Below, in pieces: positions 1 through 10,885 of a stretch of 64,000 nt of DNA. Below the pieces are notes generated by a model that saw nothing but the letters and a program-made list of their open reading frames with translations, was not told the origin of the DNA and searched no databases. How positions within the stretch are numbered: the stretch's first letter is position 1; each line of letters opens with the position of its first letter. Source of the DNA: Anthoceros angustus (lineage: Eukaryota > Streptophyta > Anthocerotopsida > Anthocerotales > Anthocerotaceae); contig MU008158.1 of the NCBI GenBank assembly GCA_010909165.1, positions 246,581 to 310,580 on the forward strand, read 5' to 3'. The translations under genes and the position numbers were made by a program.

Positions 1-97
1 GCGGCTCCGGCGTGACGATCTCGCGTTCCGGAGATCCGCAGCCGGCGACCGTCGGGAGCAGGACCAGAAGCGACAGGACGACAGACAGCTTGAACAT
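1..97 (-). CDS. Partial bacterial-type lipoprotein N-terminus (candidate)
   Basis: A frame opens at an ATG (positions 97-95) and runs off the left edge after 32 codons. The peptide looks like a bacterial lipoprotein signal: MFK start, a Leu/Val-rich core of about 12 residues, then a lipobox-like TVAGC ending in Cys20, followed by a polar segment. GC content and codon choice (CTG, GTC, CTC, ACG, CCG) look bacterial and differ from the plant genes further in. No clear Shine-Dalgarno sequence lies upstream. It may be contamination or an assembly chimera at a contig end, a real transferred segment, or a chance open frame. With 32 codons it cannot be assigned to a family. Confidence 0.3.
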   Translation of the reverse strand, partial: MFKLSVVLSLLVLLPTVAGCGSPEREIVTPEP

Positions 98-570
98 GGC
101 AGGCGACGGGAGCGAAGTTCTATCGGGATGAAACCGAGCGGCGCGAGCGAACGGCGATTCGTCAAGGCGGAGGGCGTCGACACCGCTCTTCCATGAAACC
201 CGGCTTCCTCCCCCCGGCTCGAACTTTCCAATGATCCATGTTCGGCCATTGGGCAAGCACAATTTGGTGGTGCGCCATCCCTCTCACGGTCTTCACTGGT
301 CTCGCGCCACAAACCAACGCCACCTCGCTGCGAATTTCACGGGGTCGGTCTCGAGTTCCTACCTCCTCGGCAAGGGCGCGGCATCGCGCCTTCCTCCTCC
401 TGCGTTGCGCCTCGCGATAGCGATGGGTTGAGCTCCTTCCCGTCGTTGCGCCTCGCGCCTCCTGCGATCACGGTGCCCCGGACACTCCTCGACCCTCGCG
501 CCCGTCGGCGCTCCGCTCGCTCCCGTCCGGCCCGTTGCGCTCCGTTGTTTGAACGGGATTGTCATTCCTA
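98..570. other. GC-rich foreign-looking edge segment
   Basis: This segment is GC-rich, with an imperfect repeat of CGTTGCGCCTCGCG at about 402 and 444, and no convincing frame. Composition drops sharply after about 570, where AT-richer plant-like spacer begins (CCTAGGGTTAAG). Together with the lipoprotein-like start at the left edge it may be a non-plant piece joined here. The exact junction cannot be seen. Confidence 0.3.
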
Positions 571-833
571 GGGTTAAGTTTCCCGGGTTCCCCTACTCCT
601 GCTCGACCTCTCAGCTTTCCCCAATCCACAACCCCACACTCATTCACTCTGCGTTGGTCGACCCCAAACTTATAGACCTATCACTCTAATTATTCCAACC
701 CCCTATCTCACATATATAGACTTTTTAGGGAACATTCCGAGTCCATGGGCCAAGGAACACCAAATTCCGGACCATTTATTTTCTAACTTAAAAATCAAAA
801 CAAGAAAAGAATCCATAGGCCAAGGGCATTTCT

Positions 834-846
834 TCTATAAATACCG
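834..846 (+). promoter_or_regulatory. TATA-box-like element
   Basis: CTATAAATACC is a good plant TATA box. It is followed about 30-60 bp downstream by an A/C-rich stretch (CCCAAAAACAAAAACAC) typical of plant transcript leaders. No intact gene follows, only the GGCGGA-rich repetitive region, so it may be the promoter of a degraded retroelement (LTR-like). This is inference from motif and position only. Confidence 0.25.
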
Positions 847-1015
847 CCTACTACCAACCCGACTTATTTTCACACCACGATCCCAAAAACAAAAACACTT
901 CCTGTGCACGCCCCAACAGGGTTTCCAAGTCAGATTCGTCTACAAAGGATCATCCCGGATCAACCAAGAGGCCAAGAAACTACGGGCGAAGCGCCTCGTT
1001 AGGACATCCCCTTCC

Positions 1016-3560
1016 TCATCCATGTGGGGACACCTCAACCTCCCAGAGGAGGCGGAGAAGGGCGGAGAAGGGCGGCCCCTCGGGCGGGGGAAAGAGCAAA
1101 GCGCTGAGGCGGAGGCCCCCTAAGGCCAAACGAGTCCGGAGGAGGACGGTAGGAGGATTCAGGACTCCATACGTCTGAACGGACCCCCGCCACCTAGGGA
1201 AGTGTGGGAAGATATCCTTCCTCCTCTTGGTGCCCCAGGCGAAGGAGGCGGCCTGGCGGAGTTGGCGGTTGCGGCTCCGGCGAGCCAGTGACCAACAACA
1301 GCCCTTGAGCGGACCGGTGGGGCGGCGTAAGATAAACACGATGAAGTGCACGGACCGCATCGGTGCCCTTGCCCCCACCGACGGAGTGGCAGGAGGCGGA
1401 GGAAGCCGTGAGGAGGCGGAGGGACGCCCAGGGCAGAGGACAGGGCAGCAACCCCACCAGCCATCACATCCCAGAGGCAAGAGGGCTCCGACCCTTCACC
1501 ACCTCCGAGTCCGAGTAGGAGAAGGGCGGAGAAGGGTGAGCGCCAAGAGGGCCAAGGCGGCTGACCTGGCCTCAAGACTGAGGGTCAAATTCGGAGAGCC
1601 TAGTCCGGACTCGCTCCGAGGCAGATGGCGGTCCTTGACGACCGAGATACCCGCGCCCACAATGACTTCACAGGCATCTCCACGGCCCGTGGAGGCGTGT
1701 TTTGGCTACCGTCATGGGCGGTATGCTGGGGTCTCGGGACGAGAAAAGACCTGTGAGGTGAAGGCAACAAGAAGGCGCATGGTACTCCTCAGAGGCGGAG
1801 GAGGCGGCCAAGATCTGAAGGAATCCCTCGCTCGAATCGAGGAGGGAAAGCGTCGGGAAGGCAGCGGGAGATGGAAGATCAGATTAAGGTCCTTGATTTG
1901 TGTGAACTGTGAAAAACGGGCAGAGGCCCAAGCACGCAGGAGGCGGAGGAGGCGGAGGAGGCGGAGGAGGCCGAGGGCAAGCGGAGAGGGCTCGCGACCT
2001 GGCCGAGGCGGCCCGGTTGGACCAACACCAAGCCGGTGAGGTTCAAGTGAAGGCGGCGCGAGGCGAAGCCGCAGCTAAGGCCCGGATCACTATCGGCGTG
2101 ATCAGGCTGGCGGAGGAGGCGGCGAGGATAGCTAACGCGGCTAAGCAGAGGCCGAGGCGGAGAGGGCTCGCGACCGGCCGAGGCGGAGGAGGCGGAGAAG
2201 GAGGCCAGCAACAGGAGATGGAGGATCTCAAAGGCTCGGTGTCAAGTGGAGAAGCAGCCCAGCGGGAGATGGAAGATCAGAGGAGACCTTGGAGCACTGC
2301 TCAAGTTACAATTGAGCGTAACGGGATTCGCAGGGCGTGATCGCGGATCACGAGCGGGAGATAGAGCGACTCCACTGCTGGTGAAGAGGTAAGGCGATGG
2401 AACAAGGAGCGGGCGCGAAATGGGAGGGACCCGACGGCGCAAAATCGCGGAGTTGCGGACCGCCCGAGAGAGGGAGCTGAGGCGTGATGAACGGAGGAAG
2501 AGCCTTGACGCAGAAAAGAAGCCGCTGGCTTAAGGAAGGCGGAGGAACCTTTGCGTCTTGGCGGCGCGGCGGAGGCGAAGGAGGAGGCGGAGGAGGCGGA
2601 GGAGGCGGAGGAGGCGGAGGAGGCGGAGGAGGTCCGGACTCGAGAGGAGGCGGAGGAGGCGGACCAACAAAATGGACATGCCCGGCTCACAGAGCACCTA
2701 TGGCGAAGGGAGTAGCGGGTGCTCCGGGCGCATGTGGAAGAGGCAATCCAGCAAATCGACTCGGATTTTGCCTACTACCACGCTGAGCTCCTCAAGGCGT
2801 TGGAAGCCTCTCAGCGCCCGCTGCAACGGGACGGACCTCCGGAAGGCTCAGAGGGAGTGGAAGGGGAAGAAGGACATGGGGACAGCACGGGGGCCTTGGT
2901 GGCCTTGTTTGGTGATGACGGCAGCAGTGGAGAAGAGCCCGGAGGAGCGTGCCGCCAATGCAACGGACCTTGGGTAAGCCACCGCAACTGGGAGGATAAG
3001 GATGGGGCCCCGAAAGGCGAGAAGGAGGTAACCAACGACCCAAGACAAGGGTCGGTGGGTGAGATGGGCCCCTAACGGTGGCGGTCCGCGGATCGAGGGT
3101 CGGGACTTGAGGGCCGGACCACAGTAATAAGTTCGGACCACAGTCCGAACCCCAGATGAGGCCGGACCGAGGACCGACTGAAATAATAAACTCACAAGAT
3201 CGGACCGAGGCGAGACAGACCCCAGGTCCGGACTCGAGAGGAGGCGGAAGTCACCACTTGTCCGGGGGGAGCAATCGATTGGCGGCCCTCACAGAGACCC
3301 ACTTGGGGGAGAGGAAGATGTGGTGGTTACCGCGGGTTGGCCGGACCGCCGGTGTAACTGACAGGATTCGGAAGGGAAGGGTCCCGCCAGATCATCCGAT
3401 TGGGTATGCCCTATCGGGCGGGGATTAGGCCACCAGTGAGGCAGACCAAGGTCATCCCAGGCCCACCAGCAGCGGAGATAGGAGGAAGGGAATAAGATGG
3501 TAGGCGGCGATTAGGGCATCGAGCTAGCCACCGGCTCGAATAGGGGTGTAATAAAGACGC
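1016..3560. repeat. GGCGGA-rich repetitive region, possible decayed element
   Basis: This is about 2.5 kb of G/A-rich plus-strand DNA in which GGCGGA, GGAGGCGGA and GAAGGGCGGA recur in all frames. Perfect 9-bp arrays of GGAGGCGGA lie at 1938-1970 and 2581-2632. A 20-plus-base segment starting GGTCCGGACTCGAGAGG is duplicated at 2632 and 3225, and CCGGACC words are frequent from 3060 to 3250. Long open frames exist on both strands but encode only Arg/Gly/Glu-rich low complexity with no recognisable gag, protease or polymerase motifs. I read it as repeat-derived, possibly the inside of a degenerate retroelement. Confidence 0.45.
2581..2632 (+). repeat. GGAGGCGGA minisatellite
   Basis: Nearly six perfect tandem copies of a 9-bp GGAGGCGGA unit. 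A shorter array of the same unit lies at 1938-1970. Confidence 0.85.
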
Positions 3561-4194
3561 CGACTTTGGGCGTAGTATAAGAGGGCCGAGGCTCTAGTAA
3601 AGTATCTTTCTCTTGGTGTTGATGCGCTTGGCAGCTCAGCGTCTTCTTGCTAGCGTGAGTCCCGAGTCATCGAAAGTGCATGGCCCGAGAGACTGGCAGT
3701 CAAGGTCCGGTGGCGGACCCTAACGTGTGGTGGTGTGTGCAGGGAAGAGCGATCGGGGACCCTTGCCGTCCGGCGGCCAGCGTCGCCCGGCACAGCGTGT
3801 GAGCCGGAGGAACCCGGAGGGCGTGTAGAGCCCGAACGGAGAGGCCTGGCAGAGCGAAGGAGGAGGTCCGGACCGCTACCACCCGCGTTTTTCCCAAGGG
3901 CGATGAGTGCGGTGAGAGTGGTGAGAGGAGCGGACTAGAGGAATGAGTGACGAACTTGAATGATACGGACGCGAACGGGTCCTTAACGTTTGTACCTGTG
4001 CTTTGATTGAGCGTTCTGGAGTAGTTAGTCGTAAAACGATGAAGGTGTGTGTTGAGTTTGAAACGGTCGCTGTGTGAGGTGAGAAACGATTGGAACGTGG
4101 CAACGGAGCCTATCATTCTCTTGGGAACGGACCCCTTACTACAACGACACGGGATTGTGCGCGCCCGGCTGGCCGTCAGCGAAAGTCGCGCCAC
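3561..4194. other. Spacer, no gene seen
   Basis: Mixed GC-rich to neutral sequence without a credible coding frame. It contains CTTACTACAACG at about 4136, the reverse-complement style of the motif repeated in the adjacent T(T/A)GTAA array. That may mark one edge of the same repeat structure. Confidence 0.4.
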
Positions 4195-4612
4195 AGTGTT
4201 ATTGTAAGATATTATGTCTGCATTGTAAATGCCCCGTTGTATTTTTCTGACAATGCGTTGTAAACCACTTCCCGTTGTAAGTAGACCATGGACCATTGTA
4301 AAAGGAAATCGTTGTAAACAAACGTTATGGTGTTTACTACAAGCGTTGTTGTAAACAGCACATTCATTGTTGTAAAGTCATTGCTAGGAAATATGCATGT
4401 TGTAACCCAGAAGAGCCCTCGTAGTAAAGTTGCTTTCGTTATGCCATGTCTGAATAGCCAGTGGCCAAATACACCCCGTAGTAAAACACTAGAGCTCCTG
4501 TAGTAACGCGAATGGCTATACAAAAAAATAATACATGAACCATGAAGCCTCGTTGTAAATCGAATTGAGCTTGAAATCTCCCCCTGTTCTACAAAACAGC
4601 CTATAGTAAGAG
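4195..4612 (+). repeat. Dense T(T/A)GTAA motif array
   Basis: About fourteen copies of TTGTAA or TAGTAA, usually as CGTTGTAAA or CGTAGTAAA, lie in about 410 bp, nearly all on the plus strand and spaced irregularly by roughly 15-60 bp (4201, 4221, 4257, 4273, 4295, 4311, 4349, 4371, 4399, 4420, 4478, 4500, 4551, 4602). One near-perfect inverted pair (GTTTACTACAA ... TTGTTGTAAAC) sits at about 4332-4356. Clustered short same-strand motifs like these are typical of the subterminal transposase-binding repeats of plant DNA transposons. No transposase or second terminus was found, so the assignment is inference. Confidence 0.55.
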
Positions 4613-6780
4613 GCCTGTTTTCCTAGTAGTGAACAGACTGAAATCTGTGAAAAGACAGGGAATACTATACTAAATAAAATAATCATTCTAGCCTGTTGTT
4701 CTACCTTCAACGGCAGTCATGGGGAGGGGGGGGGGTTAGGGGATTAAACTCCTATTCTGCATCGTGTTGTGTTGAGCAATGAACAGAGGTTGCCACTCTG
4801 CCTTAAAAAGATACCTTGGGTATGGAGTTGACTGACTTCAGCAGTTGTGTCAACGAAGTGACTACATTAGACATCTACTTCATCCATCAATGGCATTCTC
4901 ATGGTGTTGTATCTCATTGTAAGAATTATATCTCCCTTCCCCAGGTTCCACTTTTGGCATGAGCATGAGGGTGTGTGCGTATGGCTCCTCTATTTCTATG
5001 GTGTTCCACACACATGAACGCTTGTCTAAAAAAGCTATATGCCCTCACTGGGTCTTTGTATTATTCACTCCAGTTTTGCCGTCCCTCAAATACATCGGGG
5101 ATAAAAATACCTTATACTCTACAATGCAGCACATTCTAAGAGCGTGTGGTGTTCGCCATCCACTTCACCACTCATACATAGTAGACAAATCCTATTCTTT
5201 GGTGGCATGTGATCTCACCGAGAACTCGGATTGTACTATAGTCTAAATTGAGCTAGTGCTCTCACCGCATCAAGCTCCTCAAATTGATTCGTATCACACA
5301 TGGAGTTTTGTGGCTGATTTTTTGCCCGAAATTCCATATCGAGCAAAGCCTCGTATGTACATTGGGAATCCATTTGACCATTCACGACAACAACTTAATG
5401 CGATCAATGCAGGGCGGCCCAAGAGCTAGATCACAAGTGTAAGATCTACTGCTTTGTGCAACAACTCTGCATATAAATGTTGTGGTAGTGTGTTAGCTAA
5501 CTTATACACTAGCAAACATATTTTGTTTCAACCACATTCCTAGCGCTTGTATCGTGAGCTTTCATTTCCTTGACGAACCTGAGAGGGACCCGAGACACAT
5601 TGATCACTAGCCACATTGGCTTTACAAGCCACATGAACGTGTATTTAGGGATGACGTATCTTGAGACCGAAGAAAGACCATCAAGGAGATGCCCACTGAC
5701 TGCAAGCGAAAAGGAAAGAACAGCGAATGAATGCAACCACAAGAACTAGGGTCTAAGAACCTTTAATCTTACAAGGAATGTGGGTGTGATACACACAAGA
5801 GCTTGGCAATCACGAGATCCCTAAAGACCTGCACAGTTCGACATCGATTAACATTCCTGCACCATATCCATTAATATTACCATGCGCACAACACAAATTG
5901 GATGCATTATTTATATCTTCAAGAACCAACAACTTTTGTATTGTGGAAGTCTTGAGGGGTACCTTTGTGAGATATCACGATGAAAACCTGGATTGAAGTT
6001 TTCCATCCGTAGAGAAATTCCAGAAACCTTGTCTAAATGCAATGGAAATAGGGACTGCCAATACGAATAAACATACGGCCAAGTTGTACAATATCGTCAT
6101 TCATAGCTACTAATCTCATCTCCTAACTCCCTGAGGCCCTTGATAAAATTATGAAACCGATTTTTGTGTCCTAAACATATCTCTGACATATTATATAAAT
6201 GTCTTTGAAGGGTATGAAAGAAGAAATGGGGTTGAGCTCTGGCCTGAGCTACATAGCCTTAACTTGAATCTATGTCGATGAGTGTCAACGTGGCTAAGCT
6301 GGGACTTGAGATGACTCGATGCACTTCGTCCATCTCATCCTATTGCAAAGAAAACGGCTCCACCAACATAGCAATACGCTGAAGTTCATTTCCCCATTCA
6401 TTATGTCTTCTCTCCTCCGTTTTTTTTCACTTTTGTTTTTTGGATCCTATTGCACTCAATGAATGCTACAACTTTTGTTCACAATATATTTCCTAAAAAC
6501 AAATAAAATGTACTAATTTTTCCATTCATATGGTGTAACAATTTGACCAAGTTTCTCATTTTCTCTTTTCTTCTTTGCTTCTCCAATGAAGCTAAAACTT
6601 GGTACGTATATTTAATACGCGTATATGATTCTGTTTAAAAAATATCATCTTCATTAAACTTGTAGGTTAGGAGATACAACATATTTCTCCATAGAGTGAT
6701 AAAATTGACACTTTTAAGATGTTACATGCGTTACTACTATAAGTGGTGCACCCATCTATGCATGCACCTAGCAGTAGAAG
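4613..6780. other. AT-rich spacer, no gene seen
   Basis: About 2.2 kb of AT-rich DNA with only short frames. A short plus-strand frame around 5245-5430 has protein-like composition but ends quickly and shows no family motif. A run of nine G lies at about 4726. I see no RNA gene or intact element. Confidence 0.4.
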
Positions 6781-7149
6781 AGGCATTACCCAAATACCTC
6801 TAGCGGTGGATGGAGGCTAAAGCCACATTGTGGGCGTGGACAACAATCACCCTGCTCCAAGGTGTGGTGCACCAGGCGTGAGGAACTTGCGGACCAGCTT
6901 TTAGGCTCTTTTGGGATTGAGGAGGGTGTAGGATGTTTCTTTTGTGCACTCCCACCATGAGAAGTGAGTGCAAACCGTATCGAATTTTCATTTGTGTCGA
7001 ATTGAGGCATGAGCCCAGTTGGCTCTGTTTTTGGTCCAATGTGTGATCTTCCTCCCTGAAAAAATCCTCCCCTTCCTGGCCTGGAGTGGGCATGTAGGCT
7101 TTGCAGTCGCGCGAGAAGAAGAAGAAGAAGAATTTTATTTCCACTAAGG

Positions 7150-7330
7150 TGATTGTCATGGGACTTGGTACTTGACAACTTGTACCATGGTGTGCCTAAG
7201 CTACTTGCACCAAGGCATCCACTCCTTTAGGCACCCGATCTAAGTACCGATCTAAGCTCAGGATGCTTAATCACGGCGTTCTTATAAATGTGTGTCCATT
7301 TGGCCTAAGCCATTTGGACACACATGAGCG
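7150..7330 (+). repeat. Dispersed repeat family, copy A
   Basis: The block running from CATGGGACTTGGTA through GTACCATGGTGTGCC to GTGTGTCCATTTGGCC recurs, reverse complemented, at about 34700-34975, and a shorter relative lies near 21170-21265. The ordered shared words are the two CATGGGACTTGGTA and GTACCATGGTGTGCCTAAGC blocks, a CTAAGTACC block, and the terminal GTGTGTCCATTTGG. This identifies a moderately diverged interspersed repeat present at least twice, probably three times, in the window. Its class is unknown. Confidence 0.65.
7289..7324. repeat. Inverted repeat (hairpin) within repeat copy A
   Basis: Nine-base arms TGTGTGTCC and GGACACACA flank an inner GGC-CTAA-GCC stem, so the element can fold into a hairpin with one 2x2 internal loop. 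The same core (GTCCATTT..CCTAAGCCATTTGG) occurs near 21230-21258. Flanking arms like these may be the ends of two abutting repeat copies. Confidence 0.6.
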
Positions 7331-7958
7331 AGGCCTGGATGGCTGCTCCAGGCCATCTGCCACAAAGGCCTGGTGAAGGTTTGTTGACGGCATACTCAAG
7401 GCCTGCGCAAGGCCGTTTCTTCGATGTTCCATACTATGTGGCTCAGGTTGAGGTTCACGGAGGTTAGCTAGATGGGTGCTTGCGAGGATGTGCAAGGGCC
7501 AATGTTCCGACAACCCTAAGAAAGAAAACCATGTGTATTGTACGAAAAAGATTCTTGACACACCTTCTGATGACATCGGAAAACGGGGGACAGCCCCTCG
7601 GCCGATATCGTCAAGTATGTGACCTAAGAAGTTTTCCTGCTGCAATGGAAAAACTTTTTTTGTCACCCTCGATAAAAACCCAAGTTGGCCCCGTGACGAC
7701 TTCGGTATTCCATATAGGTGCCCACCTAAACCGATACTTCAAGCGGGGTACAAATGCCTAAACCGATACTTCAAACGGAGGCCAAGTGTTATCAGTTTAT
7801 GTAGCTACCTACCTACCTACGGTATTCAACAAACTAACAAACAAACCTTCCGTAGGACACCCACCTACATTTGGAGGATTAGAACCCTGAGATCGTTTTG
7901 CCACCTGAAGCCACGCGAATTCAGCTGCCCTCCGCCAGGTGCTGGTCTCGGGAGAGCC

Positions 7959-9126
7959 ATGACGACAGCTGCACGGCCAACGTGGGCGCCGGCCAAGGGT
8001 GGCCATGAGCAGGGAGGAGTGCGCATGTTCGGGCCCTCTCAGAAGTTTTCATCGCGGGATCTCGCTTCTCACACTGCTCTCAAGCTCAGGTATGGCTGCA
8101 AGGTGTTGATACCAATCTACCGATGTGTGTCTGGTGGTAGAGTGTTGTGGTGCACGCTGGTGAGGTCAATTCTGGGAGCGATGGTATTCCCATGGCTGGT
8201 TGCCCTAATTGGGGATGAAAGCCGTTTTGCTGCGCAGGAAGGATGGGCAGGACACCACTGAGGAGCTGAGGAAGCGGAATATCAGGGAAGAGCTCGAGGA
8301 CCGGGAGAGAAGGCACTTCTCTTCCAAGGACCGGAGTTACGCCTCGTCAAGCCTGAAAAGAGAGGAGGAAAAGCTCTTGGCCATCAAGAACATAGATGCA
8401 GACGACTCGGACGTGGAGGCTCAAGCTTCCGACCAGAGGTATGTGTGTGTGCCTGTTGTGAACGATTTGCTAGCTCAGCTGGAAGCCTTTGAGATGACGG
8501 ATTGATGGTTGCCATGGTAGGTACCTCCTTTGACGAATTAGGGTTTCGTTGCTGTATGCAGTGATGACGATGACGACGAGGATGAGACTGCCGCCTTGAT
8601 GGCGGAATTGGAGAGAATAAAAAAGGAACGGGCTGAGGAGGCTCTGCGCAAGGTCAGTTGTTCTCGCCTCCGTGTGGCAGATGCGGCTAGGTGCTTGTTG
8701 AGACCTTGTTGAGGTCCAGTAGATAAGCTTGTAGTCTCCAACCCATTGCACCCTTAATTAGGGGTGACAGGGAGACGTGATGCGCAAGGGTTTGCTTACA
8801 CTTGGTTGGTGCATGCAGGAAAGACGGCAACAGGAGGACGAAATGAAAGTCAAAGAAGCGGAGATGATCAGAGGAAACCCTCTGATGAATACAACATCCT
8901 TTGCAGTCAAACGGAGGTATGGCCATTGCTCCAGTGCTCCGGTCCTAGAGGATTTTCGTCCTTAAAATCACGTCTCACTCGCTTGTCTGCCTGGGTGCGC
9001 AGGTGGGATGACGATGTTGTGTTCAAGAACCAAGCCCGAGGAGAACCGAAGGTGTCCAAGCGCTTCATCAACGACACAATACGAAACGACTTCCACAGAA
9101 AGTTCTTGAACAAGTACATGAAGTAG
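7959..9126 (+). CDS. CWC15: CWC15 spliceosomal protein
   Basis: Five exons: 7959-8089, 8238-8438, 8562-8652, 8819-8916 and 9003-9126. All introns are GT-AG, 86-166 bp long, and the exons join to 214 codons plus stop. The start MTTAARPTWAPAKGG, then GPSQKFSSRDLASHT and the end FHRKFLNKYMK, is the signature of the Cwf15/Cwc15 family from yeast to plants. The middle has an acidic run (SDDDDDDED) and a charged coiled-coil-like segment (AELERIKKERAEEALRK). Cwc15 is a component of the Prp19-associated (NTC-related) complex, sits in the catalytic core of the spliceosome, and acts in the nucleus. Length is close to the usual 220-230 residues. LHCA1 follows 739 bp downstream on the same strand. Identification is firm; exon ends were placed by hand. 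Confidence 0.95.
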
Positions 9127-9864
9127 GAGGCCTGCCATACCCTCTTACCCGTGGGGGAGCTAGGAAGCTTGTGCCTTGAGCCCTTGAGACTAGGTGATTG
9201 CGGACTGTGCCTCCTAATTCTGAAGGCTCTGTTCTTTGTACAGTACGATTGATTAAAAGATGTACAATGTTACATACATACCGGACTAGGTAGTTTTCAC
9301 GGCTTTCCGATTTTCCTGGTTAGACATTACTGAATCTCGTATTAGATGCATCTTCCATAGACCGCCACACAACGCGGGACATGAGATCAAAACCAGAGTC
9401 TCCTTGATTTGCGTCGGAGTGGATGAGCTAATCTACAGCAGCCACAGGATGCGGGCGGGGTCAGGCATCCAGAGTGTCCAACGGTCAGAGCGGGCGGGCC
9501 CAGCGACCAATGGTTGGCCACCATAACGCCATAGCCAATGAGCGCAGCTGTGTGCGATCTCCTCTATCCCCCTTGTCCACAGCAGCTGCCGAGACGGAGC
9601 ACCCGGCCTTGAATTTCCCGGGACGCAACACAGTGCGCCTGAGACAAGGCGAGAAGCTGTAAGCCTGCTGCTCCCTTGGCCGCTCGCCCGCCCGCTCCTC
9701 CTGCTCCTCTCTTCTCGACATTGAAGCCTGCAGGCTCAGTTGTTCCCGTCGTCAGCCAAGCCAGCCAAGCCATCCAGCCTCGGCCCGCAGATCGCACTGC
9801 ACGGTGCCGGGCGGAAGCAGCAGCCGGCGGAGAGGCAGGAAGGAATCGCACTCGGAGTCGGACA
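9127..9864. other. CWC15-LHCA1 intergenic region and LHCA1 promoter/leader
   Basis: About 740 bp with no gene. The first part is the CWC15 3' region. A CCAAT element (AGCCAATGAGC, about 9533) and the C/T-rich stretch before 9860 lie upstream of the LHCA1 start. Several small frames here overlap the leader and show no homology. Confidence 0.4.
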
Positions 9865-10885
9865 ATGGCCACCGCCATGGCGTGCACCCAGCTGGCCGCG
9901 GCGGCCGCCGCCCCGGCCATCTCCATGCGCTCCAGGTTCTTCGCCGGCTCCAGCTCCGCGTCGCTGGCCATGCTCCCCACCAACGGCTCCAGGCTGAGCA
10001 TGTCGGAGTGGCTCCCGGGCCAGCCCCGCCCCGCCTACCTCGACGGCAAGGCCCCCGGGTAATGCAGAATCCTGCTCCTGCATTTGGAATCCGGGCGCAT
10101 TGGCTGGGCCTGTGCGGGGACCTCACCCCCTGGATGCTTTGTCGTGCAATGCAGTGACTTCGGCTTCGACCCTCTTGGCCTGGGCGAGGTGCCCGAGAAT
10201 CTGGAGAGGTTCAAGGAGTCTGAGCTCATCCACGGGCGCTGGGCCATGCTTGCTGTGGTGAGCCTCCTCTTCCCCCTCCTTGACGCCGTGTCTGAATCTG
10301 TGGGGTGGATGGCGGTGGCGTGATGTTGTGTTGCTCCGGATGCAGCCCGGAGTGCTCTTGCCCGAGGCCCTCGGCCTGGGCAACTGGGTGGACGCCCAAA
10401 AGTGGGCTGCCACCCCCGGCGGCCAGGCCACCTACCTCGGCAACCCCGTGCCCTGGGGCTACCTCCCCATCATCCTCACCGTCGAATTCCTCGCCATCGC
10501 CTTCGTTGAGGCCAAGAGGAACGATGAGAAAGACCCCGAGAAGAGGAAGTACCCTGGTGGCCCATTCGACCCTCTGGGCTTCTCGAAGGACCCGAAGAAG
10601 CTTGAGGAGTTCAAGCTCAAGGAAATCAAGAACGGTAATGCTTGTGTGCTTGCTGAGGGATCTACGCTTTGCTGTGGGCGGTGGAGATTGTGAAGCTAAT
10701 TTTTTGTGTGGTGTGGTGTTTTGTCTTCTCTCGCAGGCCGTCTCGCCCTTCTGGCTTTCCTCGGATTTTCTATCCAGGCCGTGGTGTACCCCGGAACTGG
10801 GCCCCTCGAGAACCTAGCCACCCACCTGGCCGACCCCTTCCACAAGAACATTGCTGAGATCGTGATTCCCAGGTCCATCCTCTAG
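9865..10885 (+). CDS. LHCA1: Photosystem I chlorophyll a/b-binding protein Lhca1
   Basis: Four exons: 9865-10058, 10155-10257, 10346-10634 and 10737-10885 (introns 96, 88 and 102 bp), giving 244 residues, against about 240 in angiosperm Lhca1. An Ala/Ser/Arg-rich transit peptide of about 40 residues (start [11 protein letters not shown]) precedes [13 protein letters not shown] and [19 protein letters not shown]. Helix B carries [14 protein letters not shown] with its chlorophyll-binding Glu and Arg. Helix A carries [16 protein letters not shown], followed by [13 protein letters not shown] near the C-terminus. The [11 protein letters not shown]-type segment (here [11 protein letters not shown]) points to Lhca1 rather than another Lhca. 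It binds chlorophylls and carotenoids in the LHCI belt of the thylakoid membrane and passes energy to PSI. Third codon positions are strongly GC-rich, as is common for highly expressed photosynthesis genes. Light regulation is likely but not shown by the sequence. Confidence 0.96.

Noticed and set aside
1227-2039. A 270-codon plus-strand frame in the GGCGGA region
   Set aside because: The product is Arg/Gly/Glu low complexity generated by the repeat, with equally long frames on both strands and no domain.
5245-5430. Short plus-strand frame with WSFVADFLPEIP resembling retroelement RNase H text
   Set aside because: The match is only a few residues, with no flanking reverse transcriptase or integrase motifs.
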